A stretch of 64,000 nucleotides of DNA, taken from positions 2,046,001 to 2,110,000 of the forward strand of contig NZ_CP017146.1 of assembly GCF_009930795.1 (NCBI RefSeq), in the 5' to 3' direction. Below are positions 15,630 through 24,509 of the stretch, in pieces (within the stretch, counting starts at the first letter, position 1; every line of letters starts with the position of its first letter). The notes under the pieces were generated by a model. It ran no database searches and was not told the origin of the DNA. It saw only the letters and a list, made by a program, of their open reading frames with translations. Made by a program: the position numbers and the translations under genes. This DNA is from Marisediminicola antarctica. GTDB lineage: Bacteria > Actinomycetota > Actinomycetes > Actinomycetales > Microbacteriaceae.

Positions 15630-17198
15630 ATGTCCAAAGCAACCGATCCCCTCGCCGCAAGCGCTATTGCGTTCGCGTCGGTGTGGGCTGGTGCGCTCAC
15701 CGGGTTCGGCGCCCGGGTCGGCGAACACCCCGATGCCCGGCCGCCCGATGCGCGTGGAGCAGGATCCGGCGCAGCGGCTGCAGCCGTCTCGGTCGGTGCA
15801 ACCGCCGGCGCCTCGTTCGGCGCGATCTCGGTCGCTCCGTCCCAGCTCGATGTGGAGACAATGTCCGATGCGGGGCTGGTGCGGGCGATCCAGTCCGGCT
15901 ACGACCTCAAACGACACGTCGATGCCCTGCTGGTGCGTGCGGCGGGGGAGCTGAGTGTGCGCTCGCGCCCCTCGCTCGGGCAGGGCGGCCTGGCGAAGTC
16001 TTCCGGGCATACCTCTCCTGCCTCCCTGATCACGGAACTGGGTCGGGTGACTCTGGCCGAGGCCGGCAGAACAGTCCGGCTCGGTGAGGCGACCACCGCA
16101 CCGGTGTCCCTGCTCGGGGAGCGCCTCCCCGCCCCGTTCCCCCTGGTCGCGGATGCGGTGAACAGCGCGGTGGTGCAGGTGGATGCGGCCCAGTCGATCA
16201 TCACCTCCCTCACCCAGGCCGCCCCCCGCGCCCTGCCGGTACACCTGGTCGCGGCGGAGGAGGAACTGGTCACCTTCGCCGCGTCTCATCCGGCGGACAC
16301 GGTGCGGAAGCTGTCGATCTCCTGGCGCGACGCGCTCGATACCGATGGGATCGCACCGCGGGAGGAGGCACTGATCGCGGCCCGGTCGCTGCGCTGGAGC
16401 AAACAGGGCAACGGTTTGGAGCGCTGCACGATCGACCTCGACCCCCTCGGCGCCGGATATGTGCGCACCATGATCGACGCGATGGTCGGCGACGCCCTCC
16501 GCGCCGTCCGCTTCGACACCGACCCGACAGGACCTGCGGGGACCGCCGGCGGCCACGGCCACGGCATGGGCGATGAGGGTCTCGACCGGGACGCGTGCGG
16601 TGACCACCATGCCGAGCTCCCCGACCCGCGGACGATCCCCAGGATCGCCGCCGACGCTCTGATCGATGTGGCCCGGCACATGATGGGCTGCACCACCGCA
16701 CCAGGACCCCTCCCACACACCACCCTGATCATCCGGATGACGCTGGAACAACTCCAATCCGGCCTCGGCGCAGCACACCTCGACGGAGTCGAGGACCCCA
16801 TCACGGCTGGTGCCGCCCGCAGGCTTGCCGCGGACGCGGAACTGATCCCCGCAGTCCTCGGCGGGAACAGCCAAATCCTCGACCTCGGCACCGGGAGACG
16901 ACTATTCACCCGCGCCCAACGAATCGCATTCGCCGAACGCGACGGCGGCTGCGCCATCACCGGCTGCGGCAGACCACCCTCCTACACCGAAGCCCACCAC
17001 ATCCACTGGTGGTCCCACGGAGGCACAACAAACCTCAACAACGGAATCCTGTTATGCACCGGACACCACCACATCATCCACAAAGGATGGACCGTACAAA
17101 TCACCGACAACACCCCCTGGTTCACCCCCCCCCCACACATCGACCCCACCCGCACACCCAAACGCGGCGGAAAACTCCCCACACCAGCACTGCCATGA
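15630..17198 (+). CDS. DUF222-HNH endonuclease-like protein
   Basis: 522 residues from the ATG at 15630. The N-terminal two thirds are the DUF222 domain found almost only in actinobacteria. The C-terminus holds the HNH motif: C-A-I-T-G-C-G, then E-A-H-H-I-H-W-W-S-H-G-G, then N-L-N-N-G-I-L-L-C-T-G-H-H-H, with Cys pairs for a structural zinc and the His-Asn-His metal site. The fold fits a nuclease; no substrate is known, and such genes occur in many copies in Microbacteriaceae. A run of ten C at 17125-17134 lies in the coding sequence and is a slippage-prone site. The 3' flank carries copies of a dispersed repeat, as does the second HNH gene at 34136. Confidence 0.85.
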   Translation: MSKATDPLAASAIAFASVWAGALTGFGARVGEHPDARPPDARGAGSGAAAAAVSVGATAGASFGAISVAPSQLDVETMSDAGLVRAIQSGYDLKRHVDALLVRAAGELSVRSRPSLGQGGLAKSSGHTSPASLITELGRVTLAEAGRTVRLGEATTAPVSLLGERLPAPFPLVADAVNSAVVQVDAAQSIITSLTQAAPRALPVHLVAAEEELVTFAASHPADTVRKLSISWRDALDTDGIAPREEALIAARSLRWSKQGNGLERCTIDLDPLGAGYVRTMIDAMVGDALRAVRFDTDPTGPAGTAGGHGHGMGDEGLDRDACGDHHAELPDPRTIPRIAADALIDVARHMMGCTTAPGPLPHTTLIIRMTLEQLQSGLGAAHLDGVEDPITAGAARRLAADAELIPAVLGGNSQILDLGTGRRLFTRAQRIAFAERDGGCAITGCGRPPSYTEAHHIHWWSHGGTTNLNNGILLCTGHHHIIHKGWTVQITDNTPWFTPPPHIDPTRTPKRGGKLPTPALP

Positions 17199-17221
17199 CC
17201 ACAGGCCGAGCACGGCCGGGA

Positions 17222-17500
17222 TTCGACACGGACGCTGCGCGACCCGCTCAACCAACAGAAAAGCTGCGCGACCTGCTCAACCAACAGAAGTTAGCGAGCC
17301 GACGCGCGCGCCCCGACCACCACATCCATCCCTGCCGCTCGTTCCTCACCACGACGGGCGCGAACCAGCGTGACCCACCCGATCACCTACTTGCCGCAAC
17401 AGGGTTTCGACGCGGTCGCTACGCGACCTGCTCAACCAACAGAAACAGCCGTGCGACCTGCTTAACCAACTGACACAGCTCCGAGGCCTGCTCAACCCGC
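17222..17500. repeat. Cluster of dispersed TTGAGCAGGTCGCGC-type repeats
   Basis: Read on the minus strand, the core GGTTGAGCAGGTCGCGCAGC followed by a tail ending in GTGTCGAA occurs at 17222-17258, with shorter copies at about 17260-17287, 17404-17443, 17449-17470 and 17482-17500. The same repeat appears twice at 34041-34117 beside the other HNH gene. It behaves like a REP-type intergenic element. The rest of 17199-17659 has no gene. Confidence 0.7.
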
Positions 17501-17659
17501 CAACACGGTCTCGTCCTTCCGCTCCTAACGCCTGTCTCAAGTCACAGTACGGGCGCAGCCCGCGATGAGCGTCAATCGCGACGGGGCCGTCTCGACTGCC
17601 GGACACCGCGATCTGACCAATCCGGCATCCTTCGACGCAACCGGGCACCGACATCTGCG

Positions 17660-18958
17660 TCAAACTCCACCGGAGGCCTCGCCGACCACTTCGCTACCGA
17701 CCACTTCGCTACCGACCACGTGGCCACCGACCACGTGGCCACCGACCACGTGGCCACCGACCACCTGAATCCCCACCGCAGCCTCCTCCACCGAAGGTCG
17801 CTGGAGCACCTCGATCAGCAGGATGGCGAGGAGCGCACCGGTCGCCGTCCAGAGGATGACGCCGGGGGAGAGCGGCCGAACGAACAGAACGATCGCTGCG
17901 GCGATCACCGCGACTGCGATCCTCAGGTAACGTCGCGCGCGGTACACGCACGCGCCGAACTTTCCCGTTGTGGCACCTTTGGCCGCGGCGGCGGCCCGAA
18001 GCCGCCCGGCGGTGTCGACGGTGGGCCCACGCGCCATGATTTCACCCGGGGAGTGCCCGGCGAAATAGGCGACGATCGCGACCGTGACGCCGACGACTCC
18101 CACGGCGATCGCGGTCGAGTAGACCAGCGGGACGAGCGCGTCGTAGATGGAACCGGCGGCGTCCGTCGGCAGGTAGACGCGAGAAATCGCGTCCACGAAG
18201 AGGATGCGCCCGATCGACAGCCCGCTCGCGAGGAGGGCCATCGCGAGCGCGAGCGCGATGCCGGCCCAGACAAGCGCCCGGGACCGCGTCCGGGCGGCGA
18301 GGACGCCGGCCGCGGGGAGGAGCAGGCTCAGCCACGGAAGCACGACGCCGAGCACATCGAGAATCTGGTGCACCGTGCGCGCTTGAGCGAGCCCCTCAGC
18401 CTCGGCGACCACGATCGTGCGATCGATGTCGGGAATACGTTGGGCGAGGGTGTGACCGCGGCCGATCAGCTCGGTCTTGACCTCCTCGATGATCGGCCCG
18501 AGCTGAATTCCCAGCTCGCCCGATTCGCTGATGACGACGGCCTGCGATGTATCCCCGCTGAGCGCAGTGGTGAGTTGCGCATGGCTCACACGCAGGGCCC
18601 GGTCCCAGACCCGCTCGAAGGCGTCTGACGTCACGAGGTGTTCGGCGGCGTTGCGCAACAGGTCGGCGCTGATCGCCTCGATGCCGATGCTGTCGTCTAC
18701 CGCCGCGGCGATCCCGTCCACCAGGAAAACCTGGAACGCCTCGTCCTCGATAAGCGGCGTCAGGGTCGCCACGAACCGGTCGGTGTCGGTCACCTCGGAC
18801 TTCGTCCACGCGGCGATGACTGCGACGGGGGCGAGGAGCACCCCGAGTGTGATGAGAATCACCGCGAGAACGGCCCGGCCCCGGCCTGAGGATCGGGCGG
18901 GCCGGGCCGCGGCGGCCTGCGCTGTCGTTGCCTGAAGCTGCGCCCGGAACACGCGCAA
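17660..18958 (-). CDS. Integral membrane protein with a repeat tail, unknown
   Basis: 432 residues. A first membrane helix lies at about 29-50, followed by an extracytoplasmic region of about 150 residues (D-T-D-R-F-V-A-T-L-T-P-L-I...), and then a group of four or five helices from about 205. This topology matches a family of uncharacterised actinobacterial membrane proteins. The last 30 residues are V-V-G-G-H/V-V-G-S-E pentapeptides encoded by a 15-base tandem array at 17682-17771. The start is uncertain: TTG at 18958 or GTG at 18952. The tail is probably a recent extension rather than part of the fold. Confidence 0.7.
   Translation of the reverse strand: MRVFRAQLQATTAQAAAARPARSSGRGRAVLAVILITLGVLLAPVAVIAAWTKSEVTDTDRFVATLTPLIEDEAFQVFLVDGIAAAVDDSIGIEAISADLLRNAAEHLVTSDAFERVWDRALRVSHAQLTTALSGDTSQAVVISESGELGIQLGPIIEEVKTELIGRGHTLAQRIPDIDRTIVVAEAEGLAQARTVHQILDVLGVVLPWLSLLLPAAGVLAARTRSRALVWAGIALALAMALLASGLSIGRILFVDAISRVYLPTDAAGSIYDALVPLVYSTAIAVGVVGVTVAIVAYFAGHSPGEIMARGPTVDTAGRLRAAAAAKGATTGKFGACVYRARRYLRIAVAVIAAAIVLFVRPLSPGVILWTATGALLAILLIEVLQRPSVEEAAVGIQVVGGHVVGGHVVGGHVVGSEVVGSEVVGEASGGV
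17682..17771. repeat. 15-bp tandem array in the 3' end of the membrane protein gene
   Basis: Six copies of a 15-base unit, CCGACCACGTGGCCA or CCGACCACTTCGCTA and one degenerate copy. The period is a multiple of three, so copy-number change adds or removes pentapeptides without a frameshift. Confidence 0.85.
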
Positions 18959-19035
18959 TTATCAGCAGACAGAACGTGGTGGTCGACAGGGACCTAACTC
19001 CCTGATGCCGCGACCTACTGTGGGGCCTTGTGAAC

Positions 19036-19410
19036 CTAGTCGGACGTTGAGTCCTGCGTGGCGCGAGTTCGCCAGCGATTCCATGGCCACGTCCCGTCGA
19101 TCTCCACCTCGAGTGAGAAGCTCAGGGCGATGCGGATGAGGACGATGGCACCGAGGACCAGCACACTCTGGACGGTGGGCTCGACAAGGATCGTCCGGAT
19201 GATGTCGGCCACGATGAGCACCTCGAGGCCCAGGAGAATCGCGCGGCCGAGGGTGCGACGCAGCCGCTGGTAGGTGCCCTTCCTCTCGTCCGGTCGCCGG
19301 AGCTGCAGCAAGGCCCTGACAAAGGCGAAGCCACCGCCGATGACCATGATGAGGGCTCCGACCGATTCGACCCCCCTCACCAATGTGCCGATCGCGTCGT
19401 CAAAATTCAC
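19036..19410 (-). CDS. DUF1622-type small membrane protein
   Basis: 124 residues from the GTG at 19410. Three hydrophobic segments are predicted: about 15-38, 55-75 and 78-98. The stretch R-R-T-L-G-R-A-I-L-L-G-L-E-V-L-I-V-A-D-I-I-R-T-I resembles the conserved core of DUF1622 membrane proteins. The longer frame to 19467 has a non-membrane, Arg/Ser-rich lead and no ribosome site, so the GTG start after GAGAGG is preferred. Function unknown. Confidence 0.7.
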   Translation of the reverse strand: MNFDDAIGTLVRGVESVGALIMVIGGGFAFVRALLQLRRPDERKGTYQRLRRTLGRAILLGLEVLIVADIIRTILVEPTVQSVLVLGAIVLIRIALSFSLEVEIDGTWPWNRWRTRATQDSTSD

Positions 19411-19587
19411 CGGGCACCTGCCTCTCGATGGGGATAGAGCGCTCCGCCGCGCCTTAGATTCGCACAATCATACGATCTGCTCGACTGAGCACCGAACACG
19501 GGGCCTGTCCCCGGCGCCTGCGGGGACCTTCGGCCCTTCCTGGCCGGAACGATCCGGCGAAGGCTGTGTTGTCAAGGAGGAAACACC

Positions 19588-21021
19588 ATGATCATCGCGG
19601 TATTCGGCGGAACCAGTGCGACGGGCAGGATTCTCATCGGCCAGGCGCTCGACGAGGGTCAACGGGTGAACGCCCTCGTGCGTCCGCCGGCGCGTCTCGG
19701 CATCGTTCACGACAGGCTTCGAATGGTGCCCGGGGATCTATCGGATGCTGCGGCGATCGACCGCGCCCTCGAGGGTGCCGATGGGGTGATCAGTCTTCTC
19801 GGACAGTCGGCGCCACAGCCCGGCACACCCATCGCGCGGGCGACAAGGAATATCGTCGCCTCGATGCACAAGTTCGGGGTGCGCCGACTGGTCATCGTGG
19901 CTCGCCCCGGCGTGCTCGTGCCGAACGACGAGCCCTCCGTGTTGACCCGCCTCGGCATACAGGCGACCCGGCGATTTCGACACCCGGTGTACGACGATGT
20001 TGTCGAGACCGCGAGGGTCCTGAGCGAATCCGGCCTCGATTGGACGATCGTGCGGCCGCCCGCGCTCAGGGATGGGCCACGTACCGGGCATGTCGCCGTC
20101 GGCTACCTCGGGGACGGCGTTACCGGGGGATCGCTGAGCCGCGCCAATGCGGCCGACTTCATGCTCGAGCTCGTGGTGAGCCGACAGTACATCGGAAAGG
20201 CGCCCGTCGTCTCCGACCAGAGATTCTCCTCCGTGGCCCAGTCCTTGCCGGTGCAGATCGCACCGGGCGTCTACTGCCTGCGGATGGGGGTCGGTATCAC
20301 CTCGACGAACGTCTATTTCGTCCGCTCCGACTCCTCGTGGGTTCTCATCGACACCGCCGGCCCGAATCGCGGCGCGGAGATCCGTTCGGCGGCGGAAACG
20401 ATCTTCGGGGCCGGGAGCCGTCCGGCGGCGATTCTGCTGACCCACCTGCATGCCACCCACGCGGGCTCGGCGCATGAGCTGGCCACGGAGTGGGGACTTC
20501 CGGTGTACGTGCATCCCGCGGAGCGCCCGCTCGTTTCGACCGGATACAAGGCAACCGAGCATCCCACCGGTCTACTGAACCGGCTGACGACGCAAGCGAT
20601 GTCGAAGAACACTCGTGAACTCGACCTCGCGTCGATCGTGCACGCGTTCGACCCGGATGACGGCGTGCCCGGGCTGCCGGACTGGCAGTGCATTGCGACA
20701 CCGGGGCACACTCCCGGCCACGCGTCGTTTTTCCGAGCCTCCGACCGGGTGCTTCTCTCTGGCGACGCGGTGTTGACTGTGAACCTGAACTCGCCCGCCG
20801 AGCCCTCCCGGCACCGTCAGCAGGTATCCGGACCGCCGAGATTCTCGACCTGGGACCCGCACCAGGCCGCGGAGTCGATCGAGCGGCTCGCTCGGCTCGA
20901 GCCTCGTGTGCTCGCCGCCGGTCACGGTATCCCGATGATCGGCGACGAGGTCGCGCCGGCGCTGCTGTCGTTCTCCGTCGAGACCAGGCAGGTCAGCCCG
21001 GCCCGGAGGTCAGAGACCTGA
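19588..21021 (+). CDS. SDR (NmrA-like) domain fused to metallo-beta-lactamase domain
   Basis: 477 residues. Residues 1-215 are an atypical short-chain reductase/NmrA fold with the NAD(P) motif G-G-T-S-A-T-G at 7-13. Residues 222-460 are a metallo-beta-lactamase fold: T-H-L-H-A-T-H at 285-291, T-P-G-H-T-P-G-H at 371-378, S-G-D at 391-393, and A-G-H-G-I-P near 433. The first motif should be H-x-H-x-D-H; here Asp is Thr290, so the second metal site lacks its usual ligand. A strong AAGGAGG at 19575-19583 precedes the ATG. Both domains are in one uninterrupted frame. A redox enzyme coupled to a hydrolase is possible; the substrate is unknown. Confidence 0.8.
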   Translation: MIIAVFGGTSATGRILIGQALDEGQRVNALVRPPARLGIVHDRLRMVPGDLSDAAAIDRALEGADGVISLLGQSAPQPGTPIARATRNIVASMHKFGVRRLVIVARPGVLVPNDEPSVLTRLGIQATRRFRHPVYDDVVETARVLSESGLDWTIVRPPALRDGPRTGHVAVGYLGDGVTGGSLSRANAADFMLELVVSRQYIGKAPVVSDQRFSSVAQSLPVQIAPGVYCLRMGVGITSTNVYFVRSDSSWVLIDTAGPNRGAEIRSAAETIFGAGSRPAAILLTHLHATHAGSAHELATEWGLPVYVHPAERPLVSTGYKATEHPTGLLNRLTTQAMSKNTRELDLASIVHAFDPDDGVPGLPDWQCIATPGHTPGHASFFRASDRVLLSGDAVLTVNLNSPAEPSRHRQQVSGPPRFSTWDPHQAAESIERLARLEPRVLAAGHGIPMIGDEVAPALLSFSVETRQVSPARRSET

Positions 21022-21055
21022 GGGTGTGCCGTACAGCTGCCCGTCACGGCGGGCG

Positions 21056-21793
21056 TCACACCAAGCCGGAGGTGCCCAGCAGGGTTCCAATCACGAAGGT
21101 GACGGCGAGCGCGGCGGCCCCTCCAACAACGACCCTCACCACCGAGCGGGCGACTGAAGCGCCGCCGATTTTCGCGCCGAAGGCGCCGGTGATGGCGAGC
21201 GCGATGAGCACGGCGACGAAGGTCACCGGCACTCTCCAGTCTCCGATCGGCAGGAGGATGGCGATGAGGGGCAGCGCCGCGCCGAGCGTGAACGAGAGGG
21301 CCGAGACCCACGCTGCGTGCCACGGACTCACCACGTCGTCCTCGCTGATGCCCAGCTCCTCGGAGAGGTGCGCGCGGAGGGCATTGGTCTTAGTGAGCTC
21401 GACGGCCACCAGATGCGCGGTCGGGCTCGAGAGCCCCTTGACCTGGAAGAGTCCGGCGAGCTCTTCCAGCTCCTGCTCGGGGAAGTCGATGAGCTCCTGG
21501 CGTTCCTTCGCGATGAGCGCCCGCTGACTGTCGCTCTGGCTGCTGACCGAGACGTATTCGCCCAGCCCCATCGAGATTGCGCCTCCGACGAGGGCGGCGA
21601 CGCCGGCCGTGGCGATCGCCGGGACCGAGCTCGTCGCACCGGCGACGCCGACGACGAGAGCCGCGACGGAGACGATGCCATCGTTTGCGCCGAGTACCCC
21701 GGCCCGAAGCCAGTTGAGGCGTCCGGCGAGGTTCGAGACGTTGTTTTCACCGGGATGCTGACCCGGCACCTCAACGGGTTCGATGGTTGCCAT
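21056..21793 (-). CDS. VIT1/CCC1-family iron/manganese transporter
   Basis: 245 residues from the ATG at 21793; 13 codons upstream could add to the frame but lack a ribosome site. Five predicted helices. The first carries A-G-V-L-G-A-N-D-G-I-V-S, and the second G-G-A-I-S-M-G-L-G-E-Y-V-S-V-S-S-Q, both signatures of VIT/CCC1 proteins with the Asp and Met/Glu used in Fe(II)/Mn(II) transport. A Glu-rich cytoplasmic metal-binding loop (K-E-R-Q-E-L-I-D-F-P-E-Q-E-L-E-E-L) sits between helices 2 and 3 as in plant VIT1. It converges with the fusion gene ending at 21021. Confidence 0.9.
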   Translation of the reverse strand: MATIEPVEVPGQHPGENNVSNLAGRLNWLRAGVLGANDGIVSVAALVVGVAGATSSVPAIATAGVAALVGGAISMGLGEYVSVSSQSDSQRALIAKERQELIDFPEQELEELAGLFQVKGLSSPTAHLVAVELTKTNALRAHLSEELGISEDDVVSPWHAAWVSALSFTLGAALPLIAILLPIGDWRVPVTFVAVLIALAITGAFGAKIGGASVARSVVRVVVGGAAALAVTFVIGTLLGTSGLV

Positions 21794-21860
21794 GTGCTCA
21801 TGCAACCACGCTGGACGGGTGATCGCCAGCACGGACAGCCTTAGCTAACCACCGCTCGAC

Positions 21861-23516
21861 TCACTGCAGCATCCACGCGGTCGTGTCGGTCGGGAGCATC
21901 CCCTTCAGGAGCGGACCGCTGCACACGACGACGACGCCGGCGGGCAGGTCGACGGGCTGCTGGCTGAAGTTGGTGACACAGTGCCACCCGCCGGGGCGAC
22001 TGAAATGCAGAATCCCCTCGGTGTCCCGAACCTGCCAGTCGAGTTCCTCATTGCCCTGCAGCTGGGCCCGCGCTCGCAGCGCCGCCCGGTAGAGCTCGAG
22101 GGTCGAACCATACACCCCGTCCTCCGCCTCCACAGACAGGTCGCCGAACCAGTCGGGCTGCGGGAGGTGCGACCCATCCGGGCCGAAGCCGAACGACTCC
22201 CCGCCGCGCGTCCAGGGGAGCGGGACGCGGCATCCGTCCCGCCCCTTCTCCTGATGCCCGGTGCGCTCCCAGGTCGGATCCTGCAGCACGTGATCGTCGA
22301 GCTCGGCGACCTCAGAGAGGCCGAGCTCCTCGCCCTGATACAGGTACGCCGAGCCCGGCAGCGCGAGCATCAGCAGGGTCGCAGCGCGGGCGCGACGGAG
22401 GCCAACCTCGCGGTCCTCGAGGATCGCGGCATCGGAACCGAGCAGCCACGCGTTGTGGTCCGCCCCGCGCGGGAGCCCGTACCGGGTGGCGTGTCGCACG
22501 ACGTCGTGATTGGAGAGCACCCAGGTTGATGAGGCGCCGGTCGCGGCGGCGTCGTTCAGATTGCTGGTGATCACGTCGTGGAACTCACGCGGGTTCCAGC
22601 CGGCCAGCACCAGGTCGAAGTTGAAGGCCTGCCCGAGCTCGCTCGGTCGGGCGTAGAGCAGGCGCCGCTCCCTCGGCACCCAGGCCTCGGCAACTGCCGA
22701 CCGAGGCGGGTCGTACTCGTTGAGCACCTCGCGCCACCGCTCGAACACGGCGTGTACTTCGTCGCGGTCGTAGAGCGGGTCGCTGCCGTCAATGGGCAGG
22801 TCGCCACCGAGCACCCTGTCGATGGAGGGCCGGAAGGGTTCGGAGAGGTCCTTGATGAGTGAGTTCGCGACATCGACCCTGAATCCGTCTACACCGCGGT
22901 CGGACCAGAAGCGCAGTGTCGTGAGGAAGTCCTCCTGGATCTCCGGGTTGTCCCAATTGAAGTCCGGCTGCTCCTTCGCGAAGAGATGGAGGTACCACTG
23001 CCCGTCAGGCACGCGGGTCCACGCGGGGCCGCCGAAGTTCGATCCCCAGCCCGAGGGGGGCTGCGCTCCATCTGGCCCCGCCCCATCGCGGAAGATGTAG
23101 CGTTCGCGCGCTGCGGAGCCCGGGGCGGCGGCGAGCGCCTCCTGAAACCACGGGTGCAGGTGCGAGGAGTGGTTCGGGACGATATCGATGATGATCCGGA
23201 TGCCGGTTGCGTGCAGCGCGTCGACGAGGGCATCGAAGTCGGCGAGGGTGCCGAGCCTGTGGTCGACGTTGCGATAGTCGGCGACGTCGTAGCCGCCGTC
23301 GGCGAGCGGTGACGGATAGAACGGACTCAGCCACACCGCGTCGATGTGGAGGGAGGCGAGGTACGGCACGCGCGAGGTGATGCCGGCGATGTCGCCGAGT
23401 CCGTCGCCATCCGCATCGGTGAAGCTGCGCGGGTAGATCTGGTAGACGGCGGCGTGGCGCCACCAGTCCGGGTCGGCGGAGATCGTGCGCGCGGTGGGTC
23501 CCTGTGCGATAGTCAT
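21861..23516 (-). CDS. Alpha-glucosidase of glycoside hydrolase family 13
   Basis: 551 residues from the ATG at 23516. The GH13 regions are all there: D-I-V-P-N-H-S (region I), G-F-R-V-D-V-A-N-S (region II, nucleophile Asp), V-A-E-A-W (region III, acid/base Glu) and S-N-H-D-V-V-R-H (region IV, transition-state Asp). A Q-x-P-D-(L/F)-N-W-like E-Q-P-D-F-N-W-D-N-P segment is typical of oligo-1,6- and alpha-glucosidases acting on short oligosaccharides. No signal peptide, so it is cytoplasmic. It hydrolyses maltose-like or isomaltose-like sugars; exact linkage not determined. The longer frame to 23552 lacks support. Confidence 0.9.
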   Translation of the reverse strand: MTIAQGPTARTISADPDWWRHAAVYQIYPRSFTDADGDGLGDIAGITSRVPYLASLHIDAVWLSPFYPSPLADGGYDVADYRNVDHRLGTLADFDALVDALHATGIRIIIDIVPNHSSHLHPWFQEALAAAPGSAARERYIFRDGAGPDGAQPPSGWGSNFGGPAWTRVPDGQWYLHLFAKEQPDFNWDNPEIQEDFLTTLRFWSDRGVDGFRVDVANSLIKDLSEPFRPSIDRVLGGDLPIDGSDPLYDRDEVHAVFERWREVLNEYDPPRSAVAEAWVPRERRLLYARPSELGQAFNFDLVLAGWNPREFHDVITSNLNDAAATGASSTWVLSNHDVVRHATRYGLPRGADHNAWLLGSDAAILEDREVGLRRARAATLLMLALPGSAYLYQGEELGLSEVAELDDHVLQDPTWERTGHQEKGRDGCRVPLPWTRGGESFGFGPDGSHLPQPDWFGDLSVEAEDGVYGSTLELYRAALRARAQLQGNEELDWQVRDTEGILHFSRPGGWHCVTNFSQQPVDLPAGVVVVCSGPLLKGMLPTDTTAWMLQ

Positions 23517-23639
23517 GCCTACCAGTCTCGGCGAACGGGACCCGTACCGCACCCATTGGATTCCGGCCGGAGTAGGTGAAAGGCTTGTCTCTTCGGGTGC
23601 GGGGCTGGAGGCTAGCTAAGGAGCAGTAGGGAGAATCTC

Positions 23640-24425
23640 ATGGCACAAACCCGCCTGAATACCGTCCGACGCGGTAGCGGCAGGCCACTCGTCCTCGTGC
23701 ACGGACTGGGATCCTCCTGGGCGACGTGGCTGCCGATCTTCGACCGGCTCGCAGCGACCCGCGACGTGATCGCCTTCGACCTGCCGGGGTTCGGGGAAAG
23801 CGACCCGCTCGCAGGGGAGGTCACCGTCGCGACCCTGACCGATGCCGTCGAAGGGTTCCTCCGCGACGAGGGTCTCGAGGAGGCGGACGTCGTGGGGTCG
23901 TCGATGGGTGGCAGGCTCGTGCTCGAGATGGCCAGGCGTGGCCACACAGGATCGGTCGTCGCGCTGGATCCCGGCGGCTTCTGGTCTCCGGGGCAGCGGG
24001 CGGTCTTCGGCGCCACGGTCGGCGCATCCATTCGCCTCATCCGCCTGCTCGACGGGATGCTGCCCACTTTCACCCAATCGCGGATCGCTCGGAGCGCACT
24101 GCTGTTCCAATTCAGTGACCACCCCTGGGCGCTCGATCCGGGGCTGGTGCTCACCGAGTTGCGCAGCTTCAACCGGGCGGCGAGCATCGACGAGGCGCTC
24201 GACGCGCTCGTGCAGGGGCCGACCCAGCCGGGGTCGCTGGCCACAAAGGGCAAGGTCGCGATTGGATGGGGGCGACAGGACCGCGTGACGCTCCCGAGCC
24301 AGGCGAGCGTTGCCATGCAGCGCTTTCCGAATGCGCGGTTCCGCGGGTTTCGGAGCTGCGGACACTTTCCGCACTGGGATCAGCCGGCGCAGACGGCCGC
24401 GTTTATCCTCTCCGCCACGGCCTAA
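23640..24425 (+). CDS. Alpha/beta-fold hydrolase
   Basis: 261 residues. The oxyanion motif H-G-L-G-S-S is near 21-26, the nucleophile elbow G-S-S-M-G-G near 86-91, the acid Asp is in W-G-R-Q-D-R-V-T, and His is in S-C-G-H-F-P-H-W-D near the C-terminus. It resembles small esterase/lyase-type hydrolases; the substrate is not predictable. It has AGGAG 14 bases before the ATG. It converges on the PRC-barrel gene with a hairpin terminator between. Confidence 0.85.
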   Translation: MAQTRLNTVRRGSGRPLVLVHGLGSSWATWLPIFDRLAATRDVIAFDLPGFGESDPLAGEVTVATLTDAVEGFLRDEGLEEADVVGSSMGGRLVLEMARRGHTGSVVALDPGGFWSPGQRAVFGATVGASIRLIRLLDGMLPTFTQSRIARSALLFQFSDHPWALDPGLVLTELRSFNRAASIDEALDALVQGPTQPGSLATKGKVAIGWGRQDRVTLPSQASVAMQRFPNARFRGFRSCGHFPHWDQPAQTAAFILSATA

Positions 24426-24463
24426 CGGGCCAGCCCGGCGCAGCGAGCGCCGTTGCACGCCAA

Positions 24464-24489
24464 ACGCCGGCCGCATTGGCGGCCGGCGT
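24464..24489. terminator. Bidirectional hairpin between convergent genes
   Basis: Perfect 11-bp GC-rich stem (24464-24474 with 24479-24489) and a 4-base loop, without a T run, between the convergent genes ending at 24425 and 24510. Typical of actinobacterial terminators. Confidence 0.65.
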
Positions 24490-24509
24490 CAGCGGGTGGT
24501 GCAGGGGTA

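Noticed and set aside
15267-16874. 535-codon open frame on the minus strand
   Set aside because: Antisense to the first HNH gene; its end happens to run through the IS right end.
17222-17500. Considered as a CRISPR or attachment site
   Set aside because: Copies vary in length and spacing and recur at 34 kb; there is no integrase nearby.
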